Position numbers and translations under genes: made by a program. A stretch of 10,424 bases of DNA from Actinomycetes bacterium (GTDB lineage Bacteria; Actinomycetota; Actinomycetes; Mycobacteriales; Mycobacteriaceae). The stretch covers positions 1 to 10,424 of the forward strand of contig JAEWRC010000231.1 of the NCBI GenBank assembly GCA_023460175.1. The letters run 5' to 3'. Each line of letters begins with the position of its first letter. The first letter of the stretch is position 1. Of this stretch, positions 1-7,276 are shown in pieces. The notes below the pieces were generated by a model. It saw nothing but the letters and a program-made list of their open reading frames with translations, did not search any database and was not told where the DNA came from.

Positions 1-579
1 GACCGGGCCCAGCCAGCGCCGGGCCGAGGATGCCGGGATCGGTTCCGGGGCGGCCAGATCGACGGTGCCCGTGCGGTGCGAGCCCACCGAGCGCACCAGG
101 AACCGGCACAGATCGTCGGCGTGCAGCACCGGGATCGCGGCGTCGGCGCCCGCGCCGCGCACGGTCGCCACGGTGCGGTACACCAGCGGGTCGGGTCGGC
201 GGCCGACCAGCGGGGCGCAGCGGATCACCAGCGTGGGTCCCCAACTCGAGGAGATCAGGTCCTCGGCGCGGCTGGAGCGCTCCGGGTCACCGGCATGCGA
301 CACGAACAGCAGCCGGGCGCCCGCCCGGGCCGCGGCATCGGCGACCCGCAGCACCGCCGCGGTGTCGGCCACCGGCGCCAGCTGGATGACGGCATCGGCG
401 TCGGCGACGACGTCCTGCAGCGCCGGCGCCTCCAGCGCCGCGCAGACCAGGTCGACGGCCGGGTCGAGCTGGGGATGCGGGCGTTGCGCCACACCGGTCA
501 CCCGGTGTCCGGCGCCCAGCAGATGCGCCGCCGCGGCGCGCCCAAGCACACTGGTCACACCAGTGATCGCGATCCTCAT
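1..579 (-). CDS. NAD(P)-binding epimerase/SDR-like protein, C-terminus missing (left edge)
   Basis: An open frame of 193 codons runs from an ATG at 579 off the left edge with no stop. The start reads MRIAITGVTSVLGRAAAAHL, a beta strand followed by a TGxxxxxG nucleotide-binding turn (T6, G7, G13), as in extended short-chain dehydrogenases and NAD-dependent epimerases. The usual middle Gly of the motif is Ser (S10). Later segments fit the Rossmann order: acidic DADAVIQLAPVADTAAV near residues 72-88, LLFVSHAG, then LVIRCAPLVGRRPDP and VLHADDLCRFLVRSVG, typical of the strand and substrate-side loops of atypical SDRs that lack a clear YxxxK. A GGGGA stretch 3-4 bases upstream can serve as ribosome binding site. 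It lies 87 bases after the thiolase-like gene on the same strand, so it may be co-transcribed or use the TATTGT element at 609-614. In M. tuberculosis the gene in this position would be Rv1868, from memory only. Substrate unknown. Confidence 0.8.
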   Translation of the reverse strand, partial: MRIAITGVTSVLGRAAAAHLLGAGHRVTGVAQRPHPQLDPAVDLVCAALEAPALQDVVADADAVIQLAPVADTAAVLRVADAAARAGARLLFVSHAGDPERSSRAEDLISSSWGPTLVIRCAPLVGRRPDPLVYRTVATVRGAGADAAIPVLHADDLCRFLVRSVGSHRTGTVDLAAPEPIPASSARRWLGPV

Positions 580-608
580 CGTCCCCGACCCCCATCGGTA
601 CGTGACTG

Positions 609-614
609 ACAATA
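609..614 (-). promoter_or_regulatory. Possible -10 element for the epimerase-like gene
   Basis: On the minus strand this reads TATTGT, a match to the mycobacterial TANNNT -10 element, about 30 bases before the ATG at 579. No convincing -35 hexamer is seen at 16-19 bases. The gene may instead be read through from the upstream operon. Confidence 0.25.
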
Positions 615-666
615 GGCCTCGGGCCGGGTTTGCGGAGCGGTTTCCGGCAACGCCCGGCGACCCTGA

Positions 667-2154
667 CTACAGCAGGCTGGCCTTGCCGTCGGCGTGGACC
701 TGCACCTTTGCCCCGGCAGGGTCCGCACCCTTGCCGTCGACCAGGCTCGCGGCCCCGTCTCGGTCGGCCACCAGGGCCAGCACCCGGGCGTCGTCGGGGG
801 TGCGCACCGCGAGGAAGGCGTTCTCCGGTGCGCCGTCACGACCGAACGGCACGGTCCAGGTCTCGAGCGTGCCGACGCCGGTCCAGTCGACCAGCGAGCG
901 CCGCGTCGGTTCCGCGTCGACGGCGGCCTGCACGTCCTCCCACCGGAAGCCACCGGCCGGCGGTTCGGTGCTGTACACGCCGAAGGCATGCTTGGTCAGG
1001 TAGCCGCCGTTGGCCGTGATCAGGCCGCGGGTGCCCGGCGCGGCCACCAGCTTCTCGGCCATCGTGGCGATGGAATGGGACACGTAGTTGTTCCACGGAC
1101 CGCCGGCGAACGTCAGCCCACCGGTGACCGTCAGCGGCCGGGCCGGGTCGTCGATGGCCACACCGATCTCCGCGGCGGCCACCTGCACCGCCGACGGGAA
1201 GCACGAGTAGATGTCGATCAGGTCGATGTCATCGATACCCAGGCCCGCCAGTTCCAGCGCCCGCGCCGCACCGATCCGGATCGCCGGCGACCGGTGGTAG
1301 TCCAACCGTTCGGCGATCGAGTAGGTGTCGTGGCTGTCGGTGCCCGCCCACGGGAACACCCAACGCTCGCGCGGGATCTGCAGGGCCGTCGCCTTCTCCA
1401 CCGAGGTGAGGATCAGCACCGCGCCCTGGTCGACCATGTTGTTGGAGTTCAGCAGCTTGGTGTAGGGCCAGCTGATCATCCGGTTGTCCGGCCCGGGCTC
1501 GGCGATCTGCTCGGCGGTCCAGGCCTTGTTGCTCCAGGCGTGCGGATTGTGTTGGGCGACTTCGTTGAACCGCGCCCACAGCGCGCCGATCTTGCGGCGG
1601 TGTTCGTCCTGGGACTCGCCGGCGGCGACGCGCAGCGCCTCCTCGAACCACGGGTACACGTGCGACGGCAGCGCCAGCCCGATGCGATCCTGGGCCGGGC
1701 TGCTCATCTCGACGGCGTCCTCGGCCCCCGGAGGCACCGGCACGGTGTCGTCCTGCTTCGTCCAGTCCGGGCGCACCCCGGCGGCCTTGAGCCGCTTGCG
1801 GCTGCGCCAGGTCTCGGCACCGGCGATGAGCACCACCTCGGCGCTGCCGGCGGTGATGTCCGCGCAGGCCTGGTTGACCAGCGACTGCGGGACGTTGCCG
1901 CCCACCCCGGTGTAGCGGGTGGCGGGGTTTTTGGCGCCGATCAGTTCGCCGAGCAGCAGGCCGGGGTCCCGGTAGCGCCACGACAGCAGGTTGACCACCC
2001 GGATGGCGTCGACGGCGGCGAGCACCCGCGCGTCGACCGCGCTGCGGGCGGCCTCGGCCATCAGCGCGACCGGCTCCTGCGGTTCGGCGACGCTGTCGGG
2101 CTGGTTGACCTGTCCGTATCCGACCAGGACTGGCGTTCGGGGATCGAGCGACAT
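667..2154 (-). CDS. Thiolase-like protein type 1 (annotated elsewhere as acetyl-CoA acetyltransferase)
   Basis: The 495-residue protein has a thiolase/SCP2-thiolase fold. It shows LVNQACADITAGSAEVVLIAGAE (about 92-114), typical of the first half, and IDLIDIYSCFPSAVQVAAAE (308-328) in the second half. The C-terminal stretch from about 398 (PPAGGFRWEDVQ onward) looks like the extra domain of mycobacterial thiolase-like protein type 1 (TLP1). Length agrees with Rv1867 (about 494). By eye the usual thiolase residues are altered: no Cys where the first catalytic Cys is expected (GGNVPQSL), and GGPWNNY (351-357) in place of the GHP loop. C318 in YSCF sits where SCP2 thiolases have HDCF. It probably binds acyl-CoA, but true thiolase chemistry is doubtful. 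The start ATG at 2154 has GAAAGG about 8 bases upstream. It follows the CoA-transferase gene by 48 bases, so one operon is likely. Cytoplasmic; substrate unknown. Confidence 0.88.
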   Translation of the reverse strand: MSLDPRTPVLVGYGQVNQPDSVAEPQEPVALMAEAARSAVDARVLAAVDAIRVVNLLSWRYRDPGLLLGELIGAKNPATRYTGVGGNVPQSLVNQACADITAGSAEVVLIAGAETWRSRKRLKAAGVRPDWTKQDDTVPVPPGAEDAVEMSSPAQDRIGLALPSHVYPWFEEALRVAAGESQDEHRRKIGALWARFNEVAQHNPHAWSNKAWTAEQIAEPGPDNRMISWPYTKLLNSNNMVDQGAVLILTSVEKATALQIPRERWVFPWAGTDSHDTYSIAERLDYHRSPAIRIGAARALELAGLGIDDIDLIDIYSCFPSAVQVAAAEIGVAIDDPARPLTVTGGLTFAGGPWNNYVSHSIATMAEKLVAAPGTRGLITANGGYLTKHAFGVYSTEPPAGGFRWEDVQAAVDAEPTRRSLVDWTGVGTLETWTVPFGRDGAPENAFLAVRTPDDARVLALVADRDGAASLVDGKGADPAGAKVQVHADGKASLL

Positions 2155-2202
2155 GCGAAAAGCCTTTCGGGAGTTGGGGTCAGGACGGGCCGGTGATCGG
2201 GG

Positions 2203-4551
2203 TCATGTCGGCACCTTCTCGCCGCTGCTGAACAACACCCCGTCGGCCAGCAGCCGATCGATCTGAGCGTCGTCGAATTCGAGGACGTCCCGGCAGATCT
2301 CGTGGGTGTGCTGACCCGGTAGCGGCGCCGGTTGCTGCAAAGCCCTCGCGATGTGCCGGTACGGTGCCGGCCCGGCTTCGGCGGGCAGCGGCCGCTCGAT
2401 CAGCGGATGGTGCATGTCCTGGTAGGTGCCGCGGGCGCTGAGCTGCGGGTCGGTGAGCACCTCGGGTCGCCGCTGCATCGGCGCGGCCGGAACACCGGCG
2501 GCCTGCAGGGTCTCGGCGACCTCGGCCGGGGTCCGGGCCCGCGTCCAGTCGGCCCAGCCCGCCGGCTCTCCCAGCACCGCGATCGCGGCCTGCCGGTCGG
2601 CCTCGTCGCGCAGGGAGATCACCGCCCACTCGTCGTCGCCCGCGCAGGGGTACACCCCGTCGGCGGCCTCGCCGACCTCGACGGCCGCGGGGTTGTCCTG
2701 CAGCGCGCGCTGCCGGACGAACAGCGTGTCGAGCTGGTTGATCCCCGTCTCGGCCTGGGACACGTGGATGTGCGTGCCGGTGCCGGTGACCGCGCGGTGG
2801 ATGAGCGCGGCCAGGGCACCGATCCCGGTGATGCGGCCCACGATGTGATCCGGGAAGACCGTGGTGGCGTCGAAGAACGGATGGCGACCGGCCTCGGTGG
2901 CGCCCTCCGGGGCGGTCCACAGGCTGGTCACACCGGTGCTGGCGCGCACCAGCGGGCCGTAGCCCATCCGGGCGCTCCACGGACCGGTGTCGCCGAAGGC
3001 GCTGCTCTCGGCGAGCACGATCGCGGGGTTGATCTCCCGCAGGCGCTCGTACGGAAATCCCAGTCCGGCAAGGGTTCCCGGCTTGAAGTTGGCGAACACC
3101 GCATCGGAGCGGGCGACCAACTGCTCGAAGACCTCGGCGCCGCCGGGGCTGCGCAACTCCAGGCCCAGCCCGAGATTGTTGCGGTGGGTCCAGGCGAACG
3201 ACTCGCTGAGCACCTGACCGGGCCGGCCCTGCCGCAGCCCGTCGGGGTACTTGGCGCTCTCGACCTTGATGACTTCGGCGCCCAGGTCACCGAACAGCCG
3301 GCTCAGCTCGCCACCGGCGACGATGATGCCGAGATCGACGATGCGCAGTCCGGCGAACGGCAGGCCCGCGCGCCGGTCCCCGCGGTCGTCGATGCGCACC
3401 TCGCGGGCCGGGCGGTCCGCCCACCGGTCCGCGCCGGTGCCGGCCGCCGGGGCCGGGGTGCGGAAGCCCAGGCGGGCGCCGTCGGCGGTGTAGTAGCCCA
3501 CCGGCACCCGGCCCTGGGCGCCGGGCACCAGTTCGGCCTCGGTGAACGCGCCGACGGCCGCGAAGTGCTCGGAGTCGCCCACAGCCGAGGGCTCCAGCAC
3601 CGCGGCCACCGGGACGCCGTAAGACTGTGCGGCGTCCGCGATCTCGGCCATGGTCATGGTCGCGAACATGTCGGTCAGCAGCGCGCCGATCTCTTTCCAG
3701 GCCAGGAATCGTTCGATGATCGTGTCGAACTTCGGGTCCTGGAACTGCTCGGGTTCGCCCAGCCAGGCGCGCAGGCCGTGCCACTGGCGCGGCGCCAGCA
3801 CGACCATCCGCACGTAGCCGTCGGCGCACGGCAGGATCGGGTAGGCGTCCTGGTTGCGCGGCCGGCCACGCCACTTCTCGGCCCCGCCGGCAGCCGCGGC
3901 CTGCCCGTGCGACCCGAACGGCGGGTCGAGCGCGAGCACCACCGCCTCGAACCGGGAGAAGTCGATGTAGTCGCCACGCCCGGTGCGCAGCCGGTGGTAA
4001 TAGGCAACCAGGGTGGCCCAGGTGGCCTGCACAGCCGCGGTCGCCGAGGCGATGCCGTCCGGGGGCAGCACCGGGGTGCCGGTCGTGGGCCCGGAGCGCG
4101 ACAGCGCCGAAGACAGCGCGTAGAACACCGCGTCGGTGGCCTGCCAGTCCGCCCGCGGGCCGTCGCTGCCGAAGTCGGTGACCGACAGCGCCACCAGGTG
4201 GTCGAATCGGTCGGCCAGTTGCGCACACGAGGTGCCATAGGCGGCGGCCTGCCCGGGATTGCCGGAGTCGATGACGATGTCGGCGGCGCCCGCCAGGCCC
4301 AGCAACCGTTCGCGGTCCCCGTCGTCGGCGGGATCGAGCACCACGCTGCTCTTGTTGGCGTTGTGCACGGCGAAGGCGATGCTGGTGCCGGCCAGCCGGG
4401 GTGCGGTGTGACGCGCCGGACTGCCGCCGGGCGGTTCGACCTTGATCACATCGGCCCCGAGGTCGGCCAGGATCCGGCCCACGGCATCGCCGGGCCCACC
4501 GGAGAGATCGAGGACTCGCAGCCCCGCCAACAATGATTCGTCGCCCGACAT
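2203..4551 (-). CDS. Tandem family III CoA-transferase (CaiB/BaiF type, two fused halves)
   Basis: The 782-residue protein is two CoA-transferase III units in one chain. The halves begin with matching strands: LAGLRVLDLSGG (about 8-19) with LADLGADVIKVEPPGG, and FAGLRIVDLG (from 399) with FGDLGAEVIKVES. Normal members are about 400 residues and act as interlocked dimers that move CoA between carboxylic acids, or racemise 2-methylacyl-CoA. Length fits Rv1866 (about 778). Aligning the halves back from RTGRG and VTGTG without gaps places D568 (in FPDHIVG) opposite S169 (in GIASATA). D568 is the likely nucleophile that forms the mixed anhydride, so only the second half seems to have it. I chose ATG 4551 over the upstream in-frame ATG 4629 because GGAAGAGG precedes it, family similarity begins just after it, and the longer form would have a Gly-rich non-homologous leader. 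It leads an operon with the thiolase-like gene; substrate unknown. Confidence 0.92.
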   Translation of the reverse strand: MSGDESLLAGLRVLDLSGGPGDAVGRILADLGADVIKVEPPGGSPARHTAPRLAGTSIAFAVHNANKSSVVLDPADDGDRERLLGLAGAADIVIDSGNPGQAAAYGTSCAQLADRFDHLVALSVTDFGSDGPRADWQATDAVFYALSSALSRSGPTTGTPVLPPDGIASATAAVQATWATLVAYYHRLRTGRGDYIDFSRFEAVVLALDPPFGSHGQAAAAGGAEKWRGRPRNQDAYPILPCADGYVRMVVLAPRQWHGLRAWLGEPEQFQDPKFDTIIERFLAWKEIGALLTDMFATMTMAEIADAAQSYGVPVAAVLEPSAVGDSEHFAAVGAFTEAELVPGAQGRVPVGYYTADGARLGFRTPAPAAGTGADRWADRPAREVRIDDRGDRRAGLPFAGLRIVDLGIIVAGGELSRLFGDLGAEVIKVESAKYPDGLRQGRPGQVLSESFAWTHRNNLGLGLELRSPGGAEVFEQLVARSDAVFANFKPGTLAGLGFPYERLREINPAIVLAESSAFGDTGPWSARMGYGPLVRASTGVTSLWTAPEGATEAGRHPFFDATTVFPDHIVGRITGIGALAALIHRAVTGTGTHIHVSQAETGINQLDTLFVRQRALQDNPAAVEVGEAADGVYPCAGDDEWAVISLRDEADRQAAIAVLGEPAGWADWTRARTPAEVAETLQAAGVPAAPMQRRPEVLTDPQLSARGTYQDMHHPLIERPLPAEAGPAPYRHIARALQQPAPLPGQHTHEICRDVLEFDDAQIDRLLADGVLFSSGEKVPT

Positions 4552-4569
4552 CGCACCTCTTCCTTCGCC

Positions 4570-4595
4570 GTGTCGGCAACCATATCCGCCGACAC
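4570..4595. promoter_or_regulatory. Operator-like dyad in the divergent promoter region
   Basis: Perfect 8-base inverted arms, GTGTCGGC (4570-4577) and GCCGACAC (4588-4595), surround a 10-base AT-richer spacer. The dyad lies 18 bases before the CoA-transferase start and covers its candidate -10 element. This arrangement suits a dimeric repressor of the TetR or GntR kind. No regulator gene is present in the window to pair it with. Confidence 0.5.
4579..4584 (-). promoter_or_regulatory. Candidate -10 element for the CoA-transferase/thiolase-like operon
   Basis: On the minus strand this reads TATGGT (TANNNT), 27 bases upstream of the ATG at 4551. It sits inside the spacer of the dyad at 4570-4595, so binding there would block the promoter. 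A good -35 hexamer is not evident, which is common in mycobacteria. Confidence 0.4.
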
Positions 4596-4604
4596 CGCCT
4601 CCCA

Positions 4605-4625
4605 ACCAACCGGTGGGCTGTTGGT
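4605..4625. promoter_or_regulatory. Second, weaker inverted repeat in the divergent gap
   Basis: ACCAAC (4605-4610) and GTTGGT (4620-4625) are perfect 6-base arms around CGGTGGGCT. It lies between the two divergent genes, 66 bases before the phosphoketolase start. Such short arms arise by chance in GC-rich DNA, so this is only a candidate site. Confidence 0.2.
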
Positions 4626-4690
4626 GCATTTCGGGTGAATCTTCGCCTCATTCCCGGGCGCCGAGGTGTAGGCAGCAGTTGGATGGGGGA

Positions 4691-7171
4691 ATGCCCGCAG
4701 ACATGACTGCCTGGAGAACAGCGGAGATCGCCGACCTCGACGAACAGACTCTCGACCGGGTGGACGGCTGGTGGCGCGCGGCCAACTACCTGTCCGTCGG
4801 CCAGATCTATCTGCTGCGCAATCCCCTGCTGCGGACCCCGCTGAGCGCCGAGGACGTCAAGCCGCGCCTGTTGGGCCACTGGGGCACCACGCCGGGCCTG
4901 AACTTCCTCTACGCCCACCTCAACCGGGCGATCAGCCAGCGCCGACAATCCACCATCTACATCACCGGCCCCGGCCACGGCGGGCCCGGTCTGGTGGCCA
5001 ACTCCTATCTCGACGGCACCTACTCGGAGCTCTACCCCGACGTCAGCCAGGACGACGAGGGGCTGCGCCGGCTGTTCCGCCAGTTCTCCTTCCCCGGCGG
5101 TATCCCATCGCACGTCGCGCCCGAGGTGCCCGGCTCCATCCACGAGGGCGGCGAACTCGGCTATGCCCTCTCCCACGCCTACGGTGCCGCGTTCGACAAT
5201 CCCGATCTGTTGGTCGCGACCGTCATCGGCGACGGCGAGGCCGAGACCGGGGCGCTGGCCACCAGCTGGCACTCCAACAAGCTGACCAACCCCGGCGCCG
5301 ACGGCGTGGTGCTGCCCATCCTGCACCTCAACGGCTACAAGATCGCCAATCCGACTGTGCTGGCGCGGATTCCGGAGGACGAACTACGCAGCCTGATGAT
5401 CGGCTACGGTCACGACCCCTACTTCTTCGAGGTGCCCGACGACACCGCCGACGACGCCGCCGGGCACGCCGCGGCCCATCGGCGCTTCGCCGCGCTGCTC
5501 GACGAGGTGCTCAACAAGATCGCAGACATCAAGGCCCGCGCCGCCGACGGCGACGAGACCCGGCCGCGCTGGCCGATGATCGTGTTCCGCACGCCGAAGG
5601 GTTGGACCGGACCGGCCGACATCGACGGCAACAAGACCACCGGATCCTGGCGCGCGCACCAGGTTCCGCTGTCCAGTGCCCGCGACACCCCCGAACACCT
5701 CGCGGTGCTGGCCGACTGGCTGGCCTCGTATCGGCCCCAGGAACTGTTCGACGACGACGGGCGCCTCGCGGCCGACATCGCCGCGCTGGCGCCGCCGGGC
5801 CGGCTGCGGATGAGCGACAATCCGCACGCCAACGGCGGCCTGCTGCTCAAGGATCTGCGGCTGCCCGACTTCCGGAAGTTCGGCGTGGACGTCCCCACCC
5901 CGGGGGCCACCGTGGCCGAGGCCACCCGGGTGCTCGGCGAGTGGCTGGCCGAGGTGGTGCGGCGCAATCCGGACAACTTCCGGATCTTCGGACCCGACGA
6001 GACCGCGTCGAACCGGCTGCAGTCCGTCTACGAGGCCACCGACAAGCAGTGGAACGCCGAGTTCTACTCCCCCGACGTCGACGAGCACCTGGCCCGGATG
6101 GGACGGGTGGTCGAGATGCTCTCGGAGCACCAGTGCCAGGGTTGGCTGGAGGGCTACCTGTTGACCGGCCGGCACGGGCTGTTCAACTGCTACGAGGCGT
6201 TCATCCACATCGTCGACTCGATGTTCAACCAGCACGCCAAGTGGCTCAAGGTCACCAACCACATCCCCTGGCGGCGCCCCATCGCCAGCCTCAATTACCT
6301 GCTGTCCAGCCATGTTTGGCGCCAGGACCACAACGGCTTCTCGCACCAGGATCCCGGCTTCATCGATCACGTGGTGAACAAGAGCGCCGACGTCGTGCGG
6401 GTCTACCTGCCGCCGGACGCCAACACCCTGCTGTCCACCTACGACCACTGCCTGCGCTCGCGGCAGTACGTCAATGTGGTGGTCGCCGGCAAGCAGCCGG
6501 CGCCGAACTTCCTGACCATGGAGCAGGCCGTCGCGCACTGCACCCGCGGCCTGGGCATCTGGGAGTGGGCCGGCAGCGAGGAACTGGGCAGCGACCCCGA
6601 CGTCGTGCTCGCCGCGGCCGGCGACGTCCCGACGCTCGAGGCGCTGGCGGCGGCCGACATCCTGCGCACCCGACTACCCGAATTGCGGGTGCGGTTCGTC
6701 AACGTCGTGGACCTGATGCGGTTGCAGGACAGCACCGAACACCCGCACGGCCTGCCGGGCCGGGAGTTCGACCAGATCTTCACCCGCGACCGGCCGATCA
6801 TCTTCGCCTATCACGGTTATCCGTGGCTCATCCACCGCCTGACCTACCGCCGGACCGGGCACCCGAACCTGCACGTGCGCGGCTACAAGGAGGAGGGCAC
6901 GACGACCACACCGTTCGACATGGTGATGCTCAACGACCTCGACCGCTATCACCTGGTGATGGATGTCATCGACCGGGTGCCGTCGCTGCAGTCCACCTGC
7001 GCCACCCTGCGCCAGGAGATGGCCGACAAGCGGATCGCGGCCCGCGAGTACACCCGCGCGCACGGCGACGACATCCCCGAGGTGCGCGACTGGGTGTGGC
7101 CGGATGCGCGCAAGCTCGGCACCGTGGCCGCCGGCGCGGCGCCCTCGGCGACCGGCGGCGACAACGAATAG
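4691..7171 (+). CDS. xfp: Xylulose-5-phosphate/fructose-6-phosphate phosphoketolase
   Basis: Thiamine-diphosphate enzyme that splits xylulose 5-phosphate (often also fructose 6-phosphate) with phosphate into acetyl phosphate and glyceraldehyde 3-phosphate (or erythrose 4-phosphate), in the cytoplasm. The 826 residues match the usual 790-830. The family signature WRAANYLSVGQIYL opens the protein. LLGHWGTTPGLNF carries H63 and GPGHGGPG (93-100) carries H96, equivalent to the catalytic His pair near 64 and 97 in bifidobacterial enzymes. GDGEAETG (180-187) is the cofactor/metal motif. ESPDV-like mid region, YEAFIHIVDSMFNQHAKWL and the C-terminal domain (HGYPWLIHRLTYRR, GTTTTPFDM) are intact. Two starts are possible: ATG 4691, and ATG 4703 with GGGGGA 12 bases upstream. 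I keep 4691, with GGA 7 bases upstream, but the choice is uncertain. No acetate kinase or phosphotransacetylase gene lies nearby to use the acetyl phosphate. Confidence 0.96.
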   Translation: MPADMTAWRTAEIADLDEQTLDRVDGWWRAANYLSVGQIYLLRNPLLRTPLSAEDVKPRLLGHWGTTPGLNFLYAHLNRAISQRRQSTIYITGPGHGGPGLVANSYLDGTYSELYPDVSQDDEGLRRLFRQFSFPGGIPSHVAPEVPGSIHEGGELGYALSHAYGAAFDNPDLLVATVIGDGEAETGALATSWHSNKLTNPGADGVVLPILHLNGYKIANPTVLARIPEDELRSLMIGYGHDPYFFEVPDDTADDAAGHAAAHRRFAALLDEVLNKIADIKARAADGDETRPRWPMIVFRTPKGWTGPADIDGNKTTGSWRAHQVPLSSARDTPEHLAVLADWLASYRPQELFDDDGRLAADIAALAPPGRLRMSDNPHANGGLLLKDLRLPDFRKFGVDVPTPGATVAEATRVLGEWLAEVVRRNPDNFRIFGPDETASNRLQSVYEATDKQWNAEFYSPDVDEHLARMGRVVEMLSEHQCQGWLEGYLLTGRHGLFNCYEAFIHIVDSMFNQHAKWLKVTNHIPWRRPIASLNYLLSSHVWRQDHNGFSHQDPGFIDHVVNKSADVVRVYLPPDANTLLSTYDHCLRSRQYVNVVVAGKQPAPNFLTMEQAVAHCTRGLGIWEWAGSEELGSDPDVVLAAAGDVPTLEALAAADILRTRLPELRVRFVNVVDLMRLQDSTEHPHGLPGREFDQIFTRDRPIIFAYHGYPWLIHRLTYRRTGHPNLHVRGYKEEGTTTTPFDMVMLNDLDRYHLVMDVIDRVPSLQSTCATLRQEMADKRIAAREYTRAHGDDIPEVRDWVWPDARKLGTVAAGAAPSATGGDNE

Positions 7172-7210
7172 CGCGCTCGTCGGCTGACCTGGGCATCTGT
7201 CGCGGGCAGG

Positions 7211-7216
7211 TACGCT
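7211..7216 (+). promoter_or_regulatory. Possible -10 element for the CPBP gene
   Basis: TACGCT fits TANNNT. Transcription would begin near 7223-7226, next to an ATG at 7226 that opens a 16-codon reading frame overlapping the CPBP start. This spacing allows a leaderless transcript. No clear -35 element is visible. Confidence 0.3.
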
Positions 7217-7225
7217 GATCCGGTT

Positions 7226-7276
7226 ATGTCAATGCCACCACACCCACGGCCGTCACGCCCATGTCGAGCGCGGTAG
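7226..7276 (+). other. Possible short upstream reading frame overlapping the CPBP start
   Basis: ATG at 7226 opens 16 codons (MSMPPHPRPSRPCRAR) ending at TAG 7274-7276, in a different frame from the CPBP gene and overlapping its first 16 bases. The downstream start has no Shine-Dalgarno, so translation of this frame could feed ribosomes to it. The peptide is rich in Pro and Arg with a single Cys. This may be chance. Confidence 0.2.

Noticed and set aside
694..2196. Long plus-strand open frame opposite the thiolase-like gene (500 codons)
   Set aside because: Its translation is Arg/Gly/His-rich without any domain, and the opposite strand encodes a clear family protein. It is a GC-rich antisense shadow.
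2179..2205. Tiny 8-codon frame (MTPITGPS) overlapping the CoA-transferase stop
   Set aside because: ATGA overlap looks like coupling, but the frame is too short and ends before the thiolase-like start; no evidence it is a gene.
2332..4536. Long plus-strand open frame opposite the CoA-transferase (734 codons)
   Set aside because: Low-complexity composition, no ribosome site, no recognisable domain; a shadow of the true gene.
4552..4629. Longer CoA-transferase start at 4629
   Set aside because: The added 26 residues are Gly-rich and unlike the family, no ribosome site precedes that ATG, and the candidate promoter and dyad would lie inside the gene.
4629..4650. DosR-like TTCGGGTGAATCTTCGCC before the phosphoketolase
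   Set aside because: It has the TTSGGG outer part but lacks the AC of GGGAC and the GTCCC half, the most important bases, so it is not supportable.
4771..7218. 815-codon plus-strand frame overlapping the phosphoketolase in another frame
   Set aside because: Arg- and Pro-rich with no motifs, whereas the overlapping frame has every phosphoketolase signature.
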